Origin: CAYLJJ01 sp964384025
GTDB lineage: Bacteria > Myxococcota_A > Bradymonadia > UBA7976 > UBA1532
Direction: 5' to 3'
Length of the DNA: 33,154 nt
Assembly (NCBI GenBank): GCA_964384025.1
Contig: CAYLJJ010000080.1
Span: 1 to 33,154 of the forward strand
The notes beneath the pieces were generated by a model that saw nothing but the letters and a program-made list of their open reading frames with translations, had not been told where the DNA came from and did not search any database. The position numbers were made by a program, and so were the translations under genes. Shown one piece after another: positions 17,280 to 25,959 of the stretch (positions are counted from its first letter, which is position 1; every line of letters begins with the position of its first letter).

Positions 17280-19742
17280 TCAGAGATGTGAGCAGACACA
17301 GATAAGATGGTCGCTGCCTTCTTGATCTGGAGCACATTCACAGCGCCCACCGTCAGGGCACTCCTGGTCCTCAAGACAGGGCTGGGGCTGCTCTTGAACG
17401 CACCAGCCCGTGCAGACAGCGCACATCGGGCAGCTGGGATCTCCCAAGCAAACCTCTCCTGCGTTACACAAACTCCCAGATGGGCAGTCGTTGTTGCCTC
17501 GGCAGAAGAGTTCGCAGCGGTCTCTCACTCGGATCTCGCCTTCATTGCAGATCTGCTCATCACAGGCTCCATCATGCTCAAGCTCCATATGGACACAGCG
17601 AGCGAGGCAGGGATTTCCATAAGTCCGACCATTTACTCCACAGACAGGAGCATACTCTCGGGTGCAGAGGCAGGGGCCACAGCGCCCCTCTTCACAGATC
17701 TGCGCGTCTGGACAGTCCAAGTCCCCATGACACTCCAGGACCTCTCGACACTCCCCCTCATAGGCAACCTCCATATGAGCACAGCGCGCGATGCAGGCGT
17801 TGCCATAGGTCTCTCCATCAACCCCACAGATAGGTCGGTAGATGTGGGTACAGATACAGGGTTCACAGTGGTCCTCTCGACAAATCAAACCCTCAGCGCA
17901 GTTCAGATCCTCATGGCACTCCTCCGGCTCCTCACAGAGCCCCTCATGAACCACCTCAACTTGAGCGCAGTCCGCTTCACAGGCGTTGGAATAGCTCTCT
18001 CCATCGATCCCGCAAACCGGATCGTAGAGGCGAGGGCAGAGGCAAGGCTCCTCGTTGCAATGGACCTCACAGTTCCCCTCGATACACTCAGCCCAACAGT
18101 TGGGGGCGCCTGGCTGGGGGCAGTCCCGAGCAGCTCGGCATTCCAGGGGCTCAGGTTCACGGCAGCGACAGATCTCACAACCCTGCTCATCCAGCATAAA
18201 GCCAAGCTCACAGTGAAGGTCACAGAGGACCGGTGCACAAGGCTCCTCACAGGCTCCCTCATGGAGCAGCTCCACATCGACACATCCAGCCTCGCAAGCG
18301 TTGGGGTAGGTCTCACCATCCTCTCCACAGACCGGCTCATAGAGATGGATGCAGTTGCAGTCCTGGTCACAGAGGATCTCACAGCTCCCCTCAATGCACT
18401 CAGCCCAGCAGTTGGGGGCGGCAGGCTGGAGACATTCCTGATCTGCTCGACACTCCTGGGGCTGACGACAACGGCAGATCTCACAGCCCTGCTCGTCCAG
18501 CATAAAGCCAAACTCACAATAGAGGTCACAGAGAACCGGCTCACAGGGCTCCTCAGCTTGACAGAGACCCGCTTCGCAGATCTCTCCTGCCGGGCAATCT
18601 TCATGGCTCTGACAGCGCTCATCGCACTCCATACCGCACTCTCCCCCAAGGCATACACCTCGACAATTTGTGGGATGGGGAACAGGGCAGTCCTCATCGC
18701 CCCTGCACTCTTCCGGGCGACACTCTACTTCACACCGCCCTTCAACACAGAGCCCTATACAGCCAAGCATGGGCGGCGCTGGGCATTCCCGATCGAGGTG
18801 GCACCCTTCCGGTCGAGGGAGGCACTCACAGATCTCACAACCCTGCTCATCCAGCATAAATCCAAACTCACAGTGGAGCTCACAGAGGACCGGCTCACAG
18901 GGTAGCTCCTCGCAGGAACCTTCATGAATAACAGGAACCTCAGCGCAGCGCGCCTCACAGGGGTTGCCATAGGTCCGCCCATCGATCCCGCAGACCGGAT
19001 CCCAAACATCAGGGCAGATACAGGGCTCCTCCTCACAAGGACCTCCATGAATGATGCGAACTTCAGCGCAGCGCGCCTCACAGGGGTTACCATAGGTCTG
19101 CCCATCAACCCCGCAGACAGGCTCCCAAACATCATCACAGTTACAAGGCTCCTCCTCACAAGAGCCCCCATGAATGACGTGGGCCTCAGCGCAATGTGCC
19201 TCGCAGGGGTTACCATAGGTCTGCCCATCAACTCCGCAGACAGGCTCCCAAACATCAGGGCAAATACAGGGCTCACCTCCACAAACTCCAGGGTGGAGGA
19301 CCTCAACTCCAACACACTCTGCCTCACAGGGGTTGCCATAGCTCTCGCCATCGACTCCACAGACTGGGCTCTCTACATCGGGGCAGATACACTCCTCTTG
19401 GTGCCCCTCACAGAGCGCCTCACAATCAAAGTCACAGATCCCCCCTGGTATATCCGACTCTGGACCACACCAGCCCTCAACGCCCGCCTGAGTCCCATCA
19501 GGGCAAAGGCAGGGGTTGCACTCCATACAGACCTCTTCAACATCAACGGCTCCGCCCATACCCGCTTCGCCACCGCCACCTGCTTCGCCTCCCCTGCCCG
19601 CTTCTCCGGCAGCACCTGCCTCTACATCTCCGCTCCCCTGAACGACACCTTGATCTACCTCTTGCCCCTCTTCGATCTCAAAGCAGGCGCTTAGGCTCAG
19701 AGCGAAGGCAACTGAGCAAACCAGAAAGAGCGTTCTCTTCAT
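17280..19742 (-). CDS. Multi-domain Kazal/antistasin-like lipoprotein
   Basis: 820 residues from the ATG at 19742, preceded by a near-perfect AGGAGG; the frame is open further upstream but family sense and the signal peptide fix this start. The lipobox is L-S-A-C (Cys20), followed by an acidic and then GGEAGGGG-type linker to about residue 65. Eight Kazal-type modules follow the pattern CxCxxxxxPVCGxDGxTYxNxCxAxC...C; four are in tandem at 118-154, 159-195, 200-236 and 241-277. Three antistasin-like modules (PCEPVLCxLxCEFGFMLDEQ type) start near 282 and recur twice later, mixed with short Cys-rich DCP-type units. Kazal and antistasin domains are serine-protease inhibitors, so a surface multi-headed inhibitor is plausible, but inhibition is inferred, not shown. 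It is transcribed alone. Confidence 0.88.
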   Translation of the reverse strand: MKRTLFLVCSVAFALSLSACFEIEEGQEVDQGVVQGSGDVEAGAAGEAGRGGEAGGGGEAGMGGAVDVEEVCMECNPCLCPDGTQAGVEGWCGPESDIPGGICDFDCEALCEGHQEECICPDVESPVCGVDGESYGNPCEAECVGVEVLHPGVCGGEPCICPDVWEPVCGVDGQTYGNPCEAHCAEAHVIHGGSCEEEPCNCDDVWEPVCGVDGQTYGNPCEARCAEVRIIHGGPCEEEPCICPDVWDPVCGIDGRTYGNPCEARCAEVPVIHEGSCEELPCEPVLCELHCEFGFMLDEQGCEICECLPRPEGCHLDRECPAPPMLGCIGLCVEGRCEVECRPEECRGDEDCPVPHPTNCRGVCLGGECGMECDERCQSHEDCPAGEICEAGLCQAEEPCEPVLCDLYCEFGFMLDEQGCEICRCRQPQECRADQECLQPAAPNCWAECIEGSCEILCDQDCNCIHLYEPVCGEDGETYPNACEAGCVDVELLHEGACEEPCAPVLCDLHCELGFMLDEQGCEICRCREPEPLECRAARDCPQPGAPNCWAECIEGNCEVHCNEEPCLCPRLYDPVCGIDGESYSNACEADCAQVEVVHEGLCEEPEECHEDLNCAEGLICREDHCEPCICTHIYRPICGVDGETYGNACIARCAHMEVAYEGECREVLECHGDLDCPDAQICEEGRCGPCLCTREYAPVCGVNGRTYGNPCLARCVHMELEHDGACDEQICNEGEIRVRDRCELFCRGNNDCPSGSLCNAGEVCLGDPSCPMCAVCTGWCVQEQPQPCLEDQECPDGGRCECAPDQEGSDHLICVCSHL
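18912..19391 (-). repeat. Four tandem 123 bp Kazal-coding units
   Basis: Codons 118-277 of the lipoprotein gene consist of four direct repeats with a 41-residue (123 bp) period. The second to fourth units are nearly identical around VCGVDGQTYGNPCEA, including at the DNA level. That points to recent duplication or homogenisation. Confidence 0.85.
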
Positions 19743-19809
19743 CTTTTCCTCCAGGAAAACAAACAACATATCTGAAAAGCTACTGTGGTGATGTGAGGCA
19801 GATCCACGC

Positions 19810-20325
19810 TCATTTTTCACGCCCCTCTCGCCTCTTCCAGGTCCAGTGAAAGTTGGCCAGAAAATTCCAGGCGGTGGCCACCGCGATCCCCAAGAGCTGA
19901 GAAGCATAGAGCCAGAGACCTACTTCGGGGGGATTGACAATCGGCTCCAAGAGGGCTGAACCCTGAGCTTGTTGAAAGTAAAGCTCTAAAGCAGCTCTCC
20001 CCTCCAAAAGCCAGAGCCAGAGAGGGTTCATCGCGATGAAGATCAACCACTGAACAAGAGCCCCCACAAGAGAGACCACCTGAAAGAGCAGCATCCGTTT
20101 TAAAAAATGTCCTGTTCGATCTTCGCGAAAAGTCCAAAACTCATTCATCAAAAAGTTAGAGAGGATCGAGATCTCAATCGCCAGAGCTGAGGCTAGGCTG
20201 CTGCGTAGATCCAGAGCCAAGAAGAGGGCCATAAAGCCCAGATTGACTCCAACTCCGCTGGCGCCAACAGAGCAAAACTTAAGAAACTGGGCGCTAAAGA
20301 AGGGTTTTAAAAGAGCTGAGTGCAC
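19810..20325 (-). CDS. GtrA-family membrane protein
   Basis: 171 residues with four hydrophobic segments (about 10-30, 35-55, 80-105 and 138-160). Characteristic GtrA features are FLKFCSVGASGVGVNLG at the N-terminus, the NFLMNEFWTFRE loop near 48-60, and a C-terminal AWNFLANFHWTWKR. The family is thought to help move lipid-linked sugars across the inner membrane for surface-glycan modification. No glycosyltransferase partner is adjacent, so the substrate is unknown. The start is a GTG (20323-20325) with a strong AAGGAGAG upstream; it is divergent from the CcdA-like gene. Confidence 0.88.
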   Translation of the reverse strand: MHSALLKPFFSAQFLKFCSVGASGVGVNLGFMALFLALDLRSSLASALAIEISILSNFLMNEFWTFREDRTGHFLKRMLLFQVVSLVGALVQWLIFIAMNPLWLWLLEGRAALELYFQQAQGSALLEPIVNPPEVGLWLYASQLLGIAVATAWNFLANFHWTWKRREGREK

Positions 20326-20400
20326 GATCTCTCCTTTAGAGAAAGAGCCCTCAATGACTCATGAAGAGAGCAGAAGCCAGAAAAATCAGGAGCAGCGTGA

Positions 20401-22032
20401 GTGTCCAGCATAAGAGGCCTTCGCTGTTACACTCCTCTTCTTAAAAGGCTCTCTTGGCCAAACCCAGATGAGCTTGATCAGCTCAGCATGCGATTATTAT
20501 CGAAAGGGATGCCGGTGGAACTCGCTCTCCTTGGAATCTTTGGTGCGGGGGTCGCGACCTTCTTTACCCCCTGTGTTCTCCCTCTTATCCCCATCTACCT
20601 CTCCGCCTTGGTGGGCGCAGATATCTCAGAGATCAAAGGGGTTATCCGGGGTCAACTCCTGCTCCGTAGCCTCGCTTTCAGCTTGGGCTTTATCATCGTA
20701 TTCTCCCTGTTGGGCTTAGGCGCTGCCAGCCTGGGCGCTTTTCTTCAAGAGCATAAAGCAGCTGTTCAGCTGACAGGTGCGCTGATCATCCTGATCTTTG
20801 CCCTTAAGTTCCTGGGTCTACTGCGTGTTCCCTTTATGGATCGAACAATCCGCGCTGACGATCGTGGGCTTTCTCGCAAAGTCAGCCTCCTCAATGCTCT
20901 GTTGATGGGGGTGGTCTTCGCCGCAGGCTGGTCTCCCTGTGTAGGCCCTGTCCTGGGGAGCGTTCTGACCTATACCGCCAGCGCAACTTCCAGTATCTTC
21001 ACCGGCTCCCTCTATCTCTCGATCTATGGTCTGGGCTTCGCTGTGCCTCTCTTTGTCACCGCCCTCTTTGCTGAGGCGGGGGTGAGATTTATCCGCAAGG
21101 TGAGCCGCTTTCTGCCCATCTTTGAAAAGGTCGTGGGCGTCACCTTGATCTTCACCGCCGCTGCGCTGCTCTATGGCCTCGCCGACAACGCTGAGCCTGT
21201 CCAGGATAAGCACAGCCCCGCCGCTCAAATCACCCAACCAGATGAATGGCCCCTGATGGTGGAGTTCTACTCTGGCGATTGCCCCATCTGTGAGCGGATG
21301 GCTCCCGTGATCGATGGCCTCAAGTATGAGTGCAGCGGCAATATGGTGGAGATCCGGCAGGTTGATATCTCCAAACCTGAGTACAGATATCTCTCTAAGC
21401 GCTTTAAGTTGGTGGGTGTGCCCACCTTCGCTTTCATTGACGCTCGAGGGGATGAGATCGCCCGTTTGGTTGGTGAGCAGAGCGAGCACAACCTCCGTCA
21501 AGCGATCTCAGCCCTGAGAGGCAAGCCTTGCCCCGGCCTGGGAAGCTTGCCTACCGCTGAGGAGCTTGAGGAGATGCAAGCGGAGGCAGGAGTTGCTTGT
21601 GACGGAGATCAGCAATCTCTCAGCTCAGGTGCCTGTGAGGAGGAGCTTGAGCCCCCCACCATTCAACTCCCTAAGAGCTTGGTTCCTGGAGAGTGGCCGC
21701 TTTTGCTGGAGTTCTATTCCAGCGACTGCCCCATCTGTGAGCGTATGGCTCCAGTCGTCGAAGCGCTTAAGCGGGAGTGTGATGGTCAGAAGGTGGAGAT
21801 TCGTCAGATCGATATCTCCAAACCTGAGTATGCGCCGCTGGTCCCACACCTCAAGCTTTTGGGAGTGCCTACCTTCAGCTTGGTCAACCTTCAAGGGGAG
21901 GAGATCTCGCGTCTCTTAGGAGAGCAGAGCGAGGAGAGTCTTCGTCGAGCCCTGATGACGCTGCGGGGCGAACCCTGCCCAGGCTTTGCTTCGCTGTATC
22001 AAAGTGTGGAGGTTGAGATTCCTGAAGATTAA
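20401..22032 (+). CDS. CcdA/DsbD-like thiol transporter with two C-terminal thioredoxin domains
   Basis: 543 residues from a GTG at 20401 with AGGAG 8 bases upstream; ATGs at 20488 and 20509 are alternative starts nearer the first helix. The membrane part (about 38-260, roughly six helices) has the paired cysteines of CcdA/DsbD: C58 in FFTPCVLP and C180 in GWSPCVGP. These carry electrons from cytoplasmic thioredoxin to the periplasm. Two thioredoxin-like domains follow, with CPIC at 294-297 and 443-446, each with a cis-Pro GVPTF. The two domains are about 60-65 percent identical by eye, so they arose by duplication. A DsbD alpha domain is missing. Likely role: supplying reducing power to periplasmic proteins, fitting a genome full of Cys-rich secreted lipoproteins. 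Confidence 0.88.
   Translation: MSSIRGLRCYTPLLKRLSWPNPDELDQLSMRLLSKGMPVELALLGIFGAGVATFFTPCVLPLIPIYLSALVGADISEIKGVIRGQLLLRSLAFSLGFIIVFSLLGLGAASLGAFLQEHKAAVQLTGALIILIFALKFLGLLRVPFMDRTIRADDRGLSRKVSLLNALLMGVVFAAGWSPCVGPVLGSVLTYTASATSSIFTGSLYLSIYGLGFAVPLFVTALFAEAGVRFIRKVSRFLPIFEKVVGVTLIFTAAALLYGLADNAEPVQDKHSPAAQITQPDEWPLMVEFYSGDCPICERMAPVIDGLKYECSGNMVEIRQVDISKPEYRYLSKRFKLVGVPTFAFIDARGDEIARLVGEQSEHNLRQAISALRGKPCPGLGSLPTAEELEEMQAEAGVACDGDQQSLSSGACEEELEPPTIQLPKSLVPGEWPLLLEFYSSDCPICERMAPVVEALKRECDGQKVEIRQIDISKPEYAPLVPHLKLLGVPTFSLVNLQGEEISRLLGEQSEESLRRALMTLRGEPCPGFASLYQSVEVEIPED
21238..21987 (+). repeat. Duplicated thioredoxin-domain coding segment
   Basis: Two copies of about 300 bp (21238-21540 and 21682-21987) encode matching blocks: EFYS-DCPICERMAPV, EIRQxDISKPEY, LLGVPTF or LVGVPTF, GEQSE, and an ending ALRGKPCPG or TLRGEPCPG. 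They are separated by about 140 bp encoding an acidic linker with two Cys. Confidence 0.85.
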
Positions 22033-22038
22033 GGAGGA

Positions 22039-24276
22039 TTAGACGCCACGCCGAGGCAGCTCGACGGCGGCCTGCTCGCTGAGATCGAGGATGGCGTTGC
22101 GCTTAAGCCCTGCTGGGCTGACGGAGTAGATGGAGTCACCGATGATCAGGCTGCGGTTGATCTGAGCCTCATAGTCGTCTCGGTTAAAGCTGCTGTGGTC
22201 GATAGCGCCTCGCTCTCCAAAGCCGCTCTCTGTATCCAGACTGAAGAGCTCCAAGGAGGAGCGTTGACCCTCCCCACTCCAGCTGTTTACAGGGACCGCT
22301 ACCAGAGATTCTGGAGCCCAGTAGAGGAAGGCGTGATGGTCATAGCCCGCCTCACTGTGGCCTCCTAGACTCTGAGTATCGCTCTGTTTGGGGTGAGCGA
22401 AGTCAGAGACATCAAAGAGGCTCAACTGCATCCCCCCAGTCAGACCGTTCTCATCCCCCGCCTGACCGATGCCGATCAAGAAGTCGTTATTGACGGGGTG
22501 CAGATAGGTGGAGAAACCAGGGATCTTCAGCTCACCAACGAGGCGGGGAGCCTGAGGATCGGCCAGGTCAAGGGTGAAGAGAGGATCTGTCTGTAGGAAG
22601 GTGACGATAAAGCCTCGAGTGCCCAGAAAACGCACCGCATAGATCGACTCTCCCTCGGCGATCCCTCCAACAGTCCCTGTGATCTCTAGACCATGAGGAC
22701 CACCCTCACCCAGGACAAAGAGCTGATTGATCCGGCGCCACTCAGGCTCAGACTGCTGCTCTGTGGTCGCGACCCGCAGATGCCCCTCATACTCATCCAT
22801 GCTGAACTGATTGAGGAGGGTTCCAAAGACGCGACCAGAGCCACGATACTCAGCCGCTCCACCCGCTTTGCTGACATCAAACTTATGGATCTGCGTTGCC
22901 TGCCGATGCTCATCCAACTCGCCCACCTCCAAGGCCGCCTCTCGGGTCTCGATCCCCTCAACTGGTGTTGTTTCGTTGCTCACGTTGTCGTTGCTGGTGG
23001 TAGAGGCACCTCCCACCCTGCTGCTCCCCATCTCGGCCATCATGGGGCCTCGGAAGTCAAACCAGTTGTAGGTGCTCACATAGAGGTTCTCGGTGCTGCT
23101 GTAGATGATCGCTCCCTGATCAATGATCGCAGTGGTGTTTAGGCTGTTCTCTGTCTGATCCAGATCCAGAGTGAGGATGGCGGTGACTCCCAGACCGCCT
23201 CGCTCGCCGGGACGGTAGAACTCTCCACAGGCGGAGAGGCGGCGACTGCTCTGCTCCTCTCCCACCTTCTCATATACATAGGGCACCCAATCATCGAGGC
23301 TGGAGGCTCGGATGATGCGACTGGCCTCTTCGATGAAGCTCTCCTGCTCATTGAGGGCGCTGCGACGGGTCTCCATCTTCGCGGCTCGAGGCTCCTCATC
23401 AGGATCAGCCTCAGTCCCTGTGTTTGCCTCAGCCCCTGCGCTTGGAATGGGCTCTGCGCTGTCCATCCTGGGAGGCTCAAGCTCCTCAGGATGGTTATAG
23501 AGCTGCTCATAGGCGGGGCTCAGGTCGGGACCCTCGTTGTAGCTGATCACGGTGCGTACTGTACGGCCTAAGAGCCGTGCTGAAAGAAAGTTCCCTTCGA
23601 CGATCAAGCGACGAAGCTCTACCGGTTGGCTGCGGTCACCGATATCAAAGAGGGTCAAGGCTACGGCACCTCGATTTTGGAGACGCTCCGCCTCGGGGAA
23701 GGCTGGATCTCCCTGCCAGAGATTCTCAAAACTCAGAAGCTGATCCCCATCAACGAGCATACTAAAAGCATTGCCCTGGCCTATATGAGTTGTGCTGAGA
23801 AGGTTGAGGTCTTCGGCGCCATAGATAAAGAGGCTGCCTGCGTGGAGGAGATAGATATAGGAACCATCGGTCTTGAGCTGATCAGGCTCATCTACTCCTG
23901 CGACTTGGTTATTGGTCTCTGAGTGAAGCCCACCTGCGGCGCCGTTAGAGTCAGCGCTTCCCCCGGCCTCGGCCATCGCTTGAGGTGCATCCACGGCGCC
24001 CATCTCTTCCCATGAGCCTCCTCCCCCCCGCATCACTGCTCCATAGCCCTGCTCTCCCCGCTCGACAGCCTCGATGGCTTGGCGCTGAAAGTAATCTAAG
24101 AGCGGATCACACTGCTCAAAGGCTGTCAGACCGATGCTCTTCTCATCAAAAGGATTGGGGCTGCTCTCATCTTCGTCGCTGTCGCAGGCGTAAGCGAAGA
24201 GAACTAAGGAGATGACCGCGAAGTTTTGAAACCAGCGCCTCGAAATCCTGTTGAGTTTTCCTGATGTTCTCTGCAT
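22039..24276 (-). CDS. Beta-propeller lipoprotein
   Basis: 745 residues. The signal carries Cys31 after F-A-Y-A, followed by DSDEDESS. The segment TNNQVAGVDEPDQLKTDGSYIY (near 137-158, interrupted by no gap) is the hallmark opening of the secreted beta-propeller family (PF09826-like), which has a C-terminal WD40-like propeller. Later strands with LSLFDVSDFAHPK and YAVRFLGTRGFIVTF fit propeller blades. A disordered acidic/Ala-rich insert sits near 275-305. No catalytic residues are evident; such proteins are thought to bind surface partners. AGGGGA precedes the ATG. It is 62 bp downstream of the SPFH gene on the same strand and ends 6 bp from the convergent CcdA-like gene. Confidence 0.82.
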   Translation of the reverse strand: MQRTSGKLNRISRRWFQNFAVISLVLFAYACDSDEDESSPNPFDEKSIGLTAFEQCDPLLDYFQRQAIEAVERGEQGYGAVMRGGGGSWEEMGAVDAPQAMAEAGGSADSNGAAGGLHSETNNQVAGVDEPDQLKTDGSYIYLLHAGSLFIYGAEDLNLLSTTHIGQGNAFSMLVDGDQLLSFENLWQGDPAFPEAERLQNRGAVALTLFDIGDRSQPVELRRLIVEGNFLSARLLGRTVRTVISYNEGPDLSPAYEQLYNHPEELEPPRMDSAEPIPSAGAEANTGTEADPDEEPRAAKMETRRSALNEQESFIEEASRIIRASSLDDWVPYVYEKVGEEQSSRRLSACGEFYRPGERGGLGVTAILTLDLDQTENSLNTTAIIDQGAIIYSSTENLYVSTYNWFDFRGPMMAEMGSSRVGGASTTSNDNVSNETTPVEGIETREAALEVGELDEHRQATQIHKFDVSKAGGAAEYRGSGRVFGTLLNQFSMDEYEGHLRVATTEQQSEPEWRRINQLFVLGEGGPHGLEITGTVGGIAEGESIYAVRFLGTRGFIVTFLQTDPLFTLDLADPQAPRLVGELKIPGFSTYLHPVNNDFLIGIGQAGDENGLTGGMQLSLFDVSDFAHPKQSDTQSLGGHSEAGYDHHAFLYWAPESLVAVPVNSWSGEGQRSSLELFSLDTESGFGERGAIDHSSFNRDDYEAQINRSLIIGDSIYSVSPAGLKRNAILDLSEQAAVELPRRGV

Positions 24277-24338
24277 TTTGCGTCCCCTTTGAAAAACGGT
24301 CGGGGCGCCATGCCGATTTCATACCAAAACGCAGAGGG

Positions 24339-25883
24339 TCAACGCTCTGTTTCTAGGTGTAGGTGGGTTGCAGCGCCATTCCCTCGGACCTCAAACACGC
24401 GATCTGCTTGGTTTTGGGTGAGGTAGCGGCTGAGATCGACACCCATTGCTTTTAAGCTGCTGAGGTAGTCGGCATATTGAGCATTACGGATCTGCTCGGT
24501 AGCGCTCCGCTGCTCGTTGTCTAGGCGCTTCTGTTCGCGCTCAAACTCCTGTTGAGCCTGCGCCGCTTCGATATCGGCTTGATCCTGGACTCGCTTGAGT
24601 TCGATCTGCTGCTGCTGCTGTTGAGCCCGCACCAACGCTTCTTGAGTCTCACGTCCTAGGCGACGCTCCAGCTTAAAGTCGGCCAACTTCTGAGCTTGCT
24701 CGGCGGTGGCCTTCTCTAACTGGAGGCGGGTCCGTGCCTCCATACCCTGCTCATGCATCTTCTGGAGAGCCGCTGGAGCTCCATAGCCTCGGTAGACGAC
24801 TCGATTGATACGGTAGCCACAGTTTTCTGCTCGGGCGCTGAGCTGCTTGTAGGTCTCGGTCAGGTTCAGGCGCTCGCTGCTCCCCTTGAACTCCTCAAAG
24901 CCCAGCTTGCTCACAAACTCCACTACGTCGCTGGTGGCGGCGTTTACAAAGTCTCCGATGGGATCATGGGTAGTGAGTAGCATGGTGTTGATATCGATCA
25001 GCTCAAAGAAGAGCATCAAGCGGATGGTGATCTCCACGCCGTCCGCTGTGCGTACGTCGGGGATATCGTGATACATCTGGTCAGGCAACATCCAAAGCTT
25101 CTGAAAGACCAAGGCGTTGGGCACCTTCTGATAGCCTGCCGAGCCTCCCTTGGAGCCATGCCAGGAGAAGGTGTGCAGCCACTCCCCCGGCTCAGGCATA
25201 AACTCTTCGGGACCGTAGACGATGCGCCGTGAGACCTTGCCCTCTGACTTGGAGTAGACCACGACAGCCTCTTTCTCAGCGAGCTGAACGCTCTCTTCCT
25301 GAGTGACACTCAGATGCTCGCGGGGATCTAAAAACACCTGTGCAGGGGCAGCCAGATGTTTCTGAGAGCCGTCCCGAAAACGCAGGATCAGGAACTCTCC
25401 AGGGTGGACAACATGGTGCGCCAGATGCTGAAAACGGCGCCCTGGACGCCAGACCTTCTGAGGTCCCTTAAGAATCTCCATACGACCATCGGAGTAAGTC
25501 ACCAGGACCTGCTGTCCGTCAGGGATAACATAGAAGAACATGCTCATTTTGCCTTTAGGTTGGGCTGAGAAGGAGGAGGCGTTTTCCCGTGGAGCGCTGA
25601 CGCTGGCCTTTGGTTTGAATAGCTGAGACTGGCTGGAGTTGAGCCGGTGAACATTTTCAAATGCACCAGAGTGAGTCATCCCCTCTGAATAGATTTGACC
25701 CAAAGGGAGCGCCTCTTGGGTCTGCTCCTGTGGGATGTTGTATGCGGGGAAGGCGTTGGTATGATGGGAAGCAGCGTAGCTGTCTTCAGGCAGATAGGCG
25801 CTCTCCGCTGCCTGCTGAGACATATCAGGTTCGCTGCTCTCCTGTAATGCTCCCACTCTTTTGATATGTTTATAGTTCTTCAT
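24339..25883 (-). CDS. SPFH-domain protein with vault-protein-like layout
   Basis: 514 residues from the ATG at 25883 (a TTG at 25952 is also in frame). Residues 1-110 look disordered and Gln/Ser-rich, without a membrane anchor. Three beta-type repeats follow (about 115-155, 156-195 and 200-240); each runs from a hydrophobic strand to a G/A-P turn and P-x-E-type end, for example IVYGPEEFMPEPGEWL. An SPFH-like domain spans about 255-370 (DVRTADGVEITIRLMLFFEL). A long charged helix (370-470, Gln-run at 421-426) and a short tail complete it. This order matches the shoulder and cap of eukaryotic major vault protein, shortened at the N-terminus. It may also be described as a flotillin/Band-7 relative. 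A role in building a cytoplasmic ring or shell is inference only. Confidence 0.75.
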   Translation of the reverse strand: MKNYKHIKRVGALQESSEPDMSQQAAESAYLPEDSYAASHHTNAFPAYNIPQEQTQEALPLGQIYSEGMTHSGAFENVHRLNSSQSQLFKPKASVSAPRENASSFSAQPKGKMSMFFYVIPDGQQVLVTYSDGRMEILKGPQKVWRPGRRFQHLAHHVVHPGEFLILRFRDGSQKHLAAPAQVFLDPREHLSVTQEESVQLAEKEAVVVYSKSEGKVSRRIVYGPEEFMPEPGEWLHTFSWHGSKGGSAGYQKVPNALVFQKLWMLPDQMYHDIPDVRTADGVEITIRLMLFFELIDINTMLLTTHDPIGDFVNAATSDVVEFVSKLGFEEFKGSSERLNLTETYKQLSARAENCGYRINRVVYRGYGAPAALQKMHEQGMEARTRLQLEKATAEQAQKLADFKLERRLGRETQEALVRAQQQQQQIELKRVQDQADIEAAQAQQEFEREQKRLDNEQRSATEQIRNAQYADYLSSLKAMGVDLSRYLTQNQADRVFEVRGNGAATHLHLETER

Positions 25884-25959
25884 GTTCTCTGTTCTGAAAG
25901 TTCTTGAGTATTGGGAGGTCCTTATGCTGCCTGAAAGTCTCCAAAGCTTCAAACACCGG

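Noticed and set aside
17307..18905. 532-codon open frame on the plus strand
   Set aside because: It is antisense to the Kazal lipoprotein. Cys codons read backward give Ala/Thr codons rather than stops, so long shadow frames are expected, and the product is low-complexity with no start signal.
18924..19694. 256-codon open frame on the plus strand
   Set aside because: It is a shadow of the same repeat-rich gene and repeats with the same 123 bp period; no ribosome site or recognisable fold.
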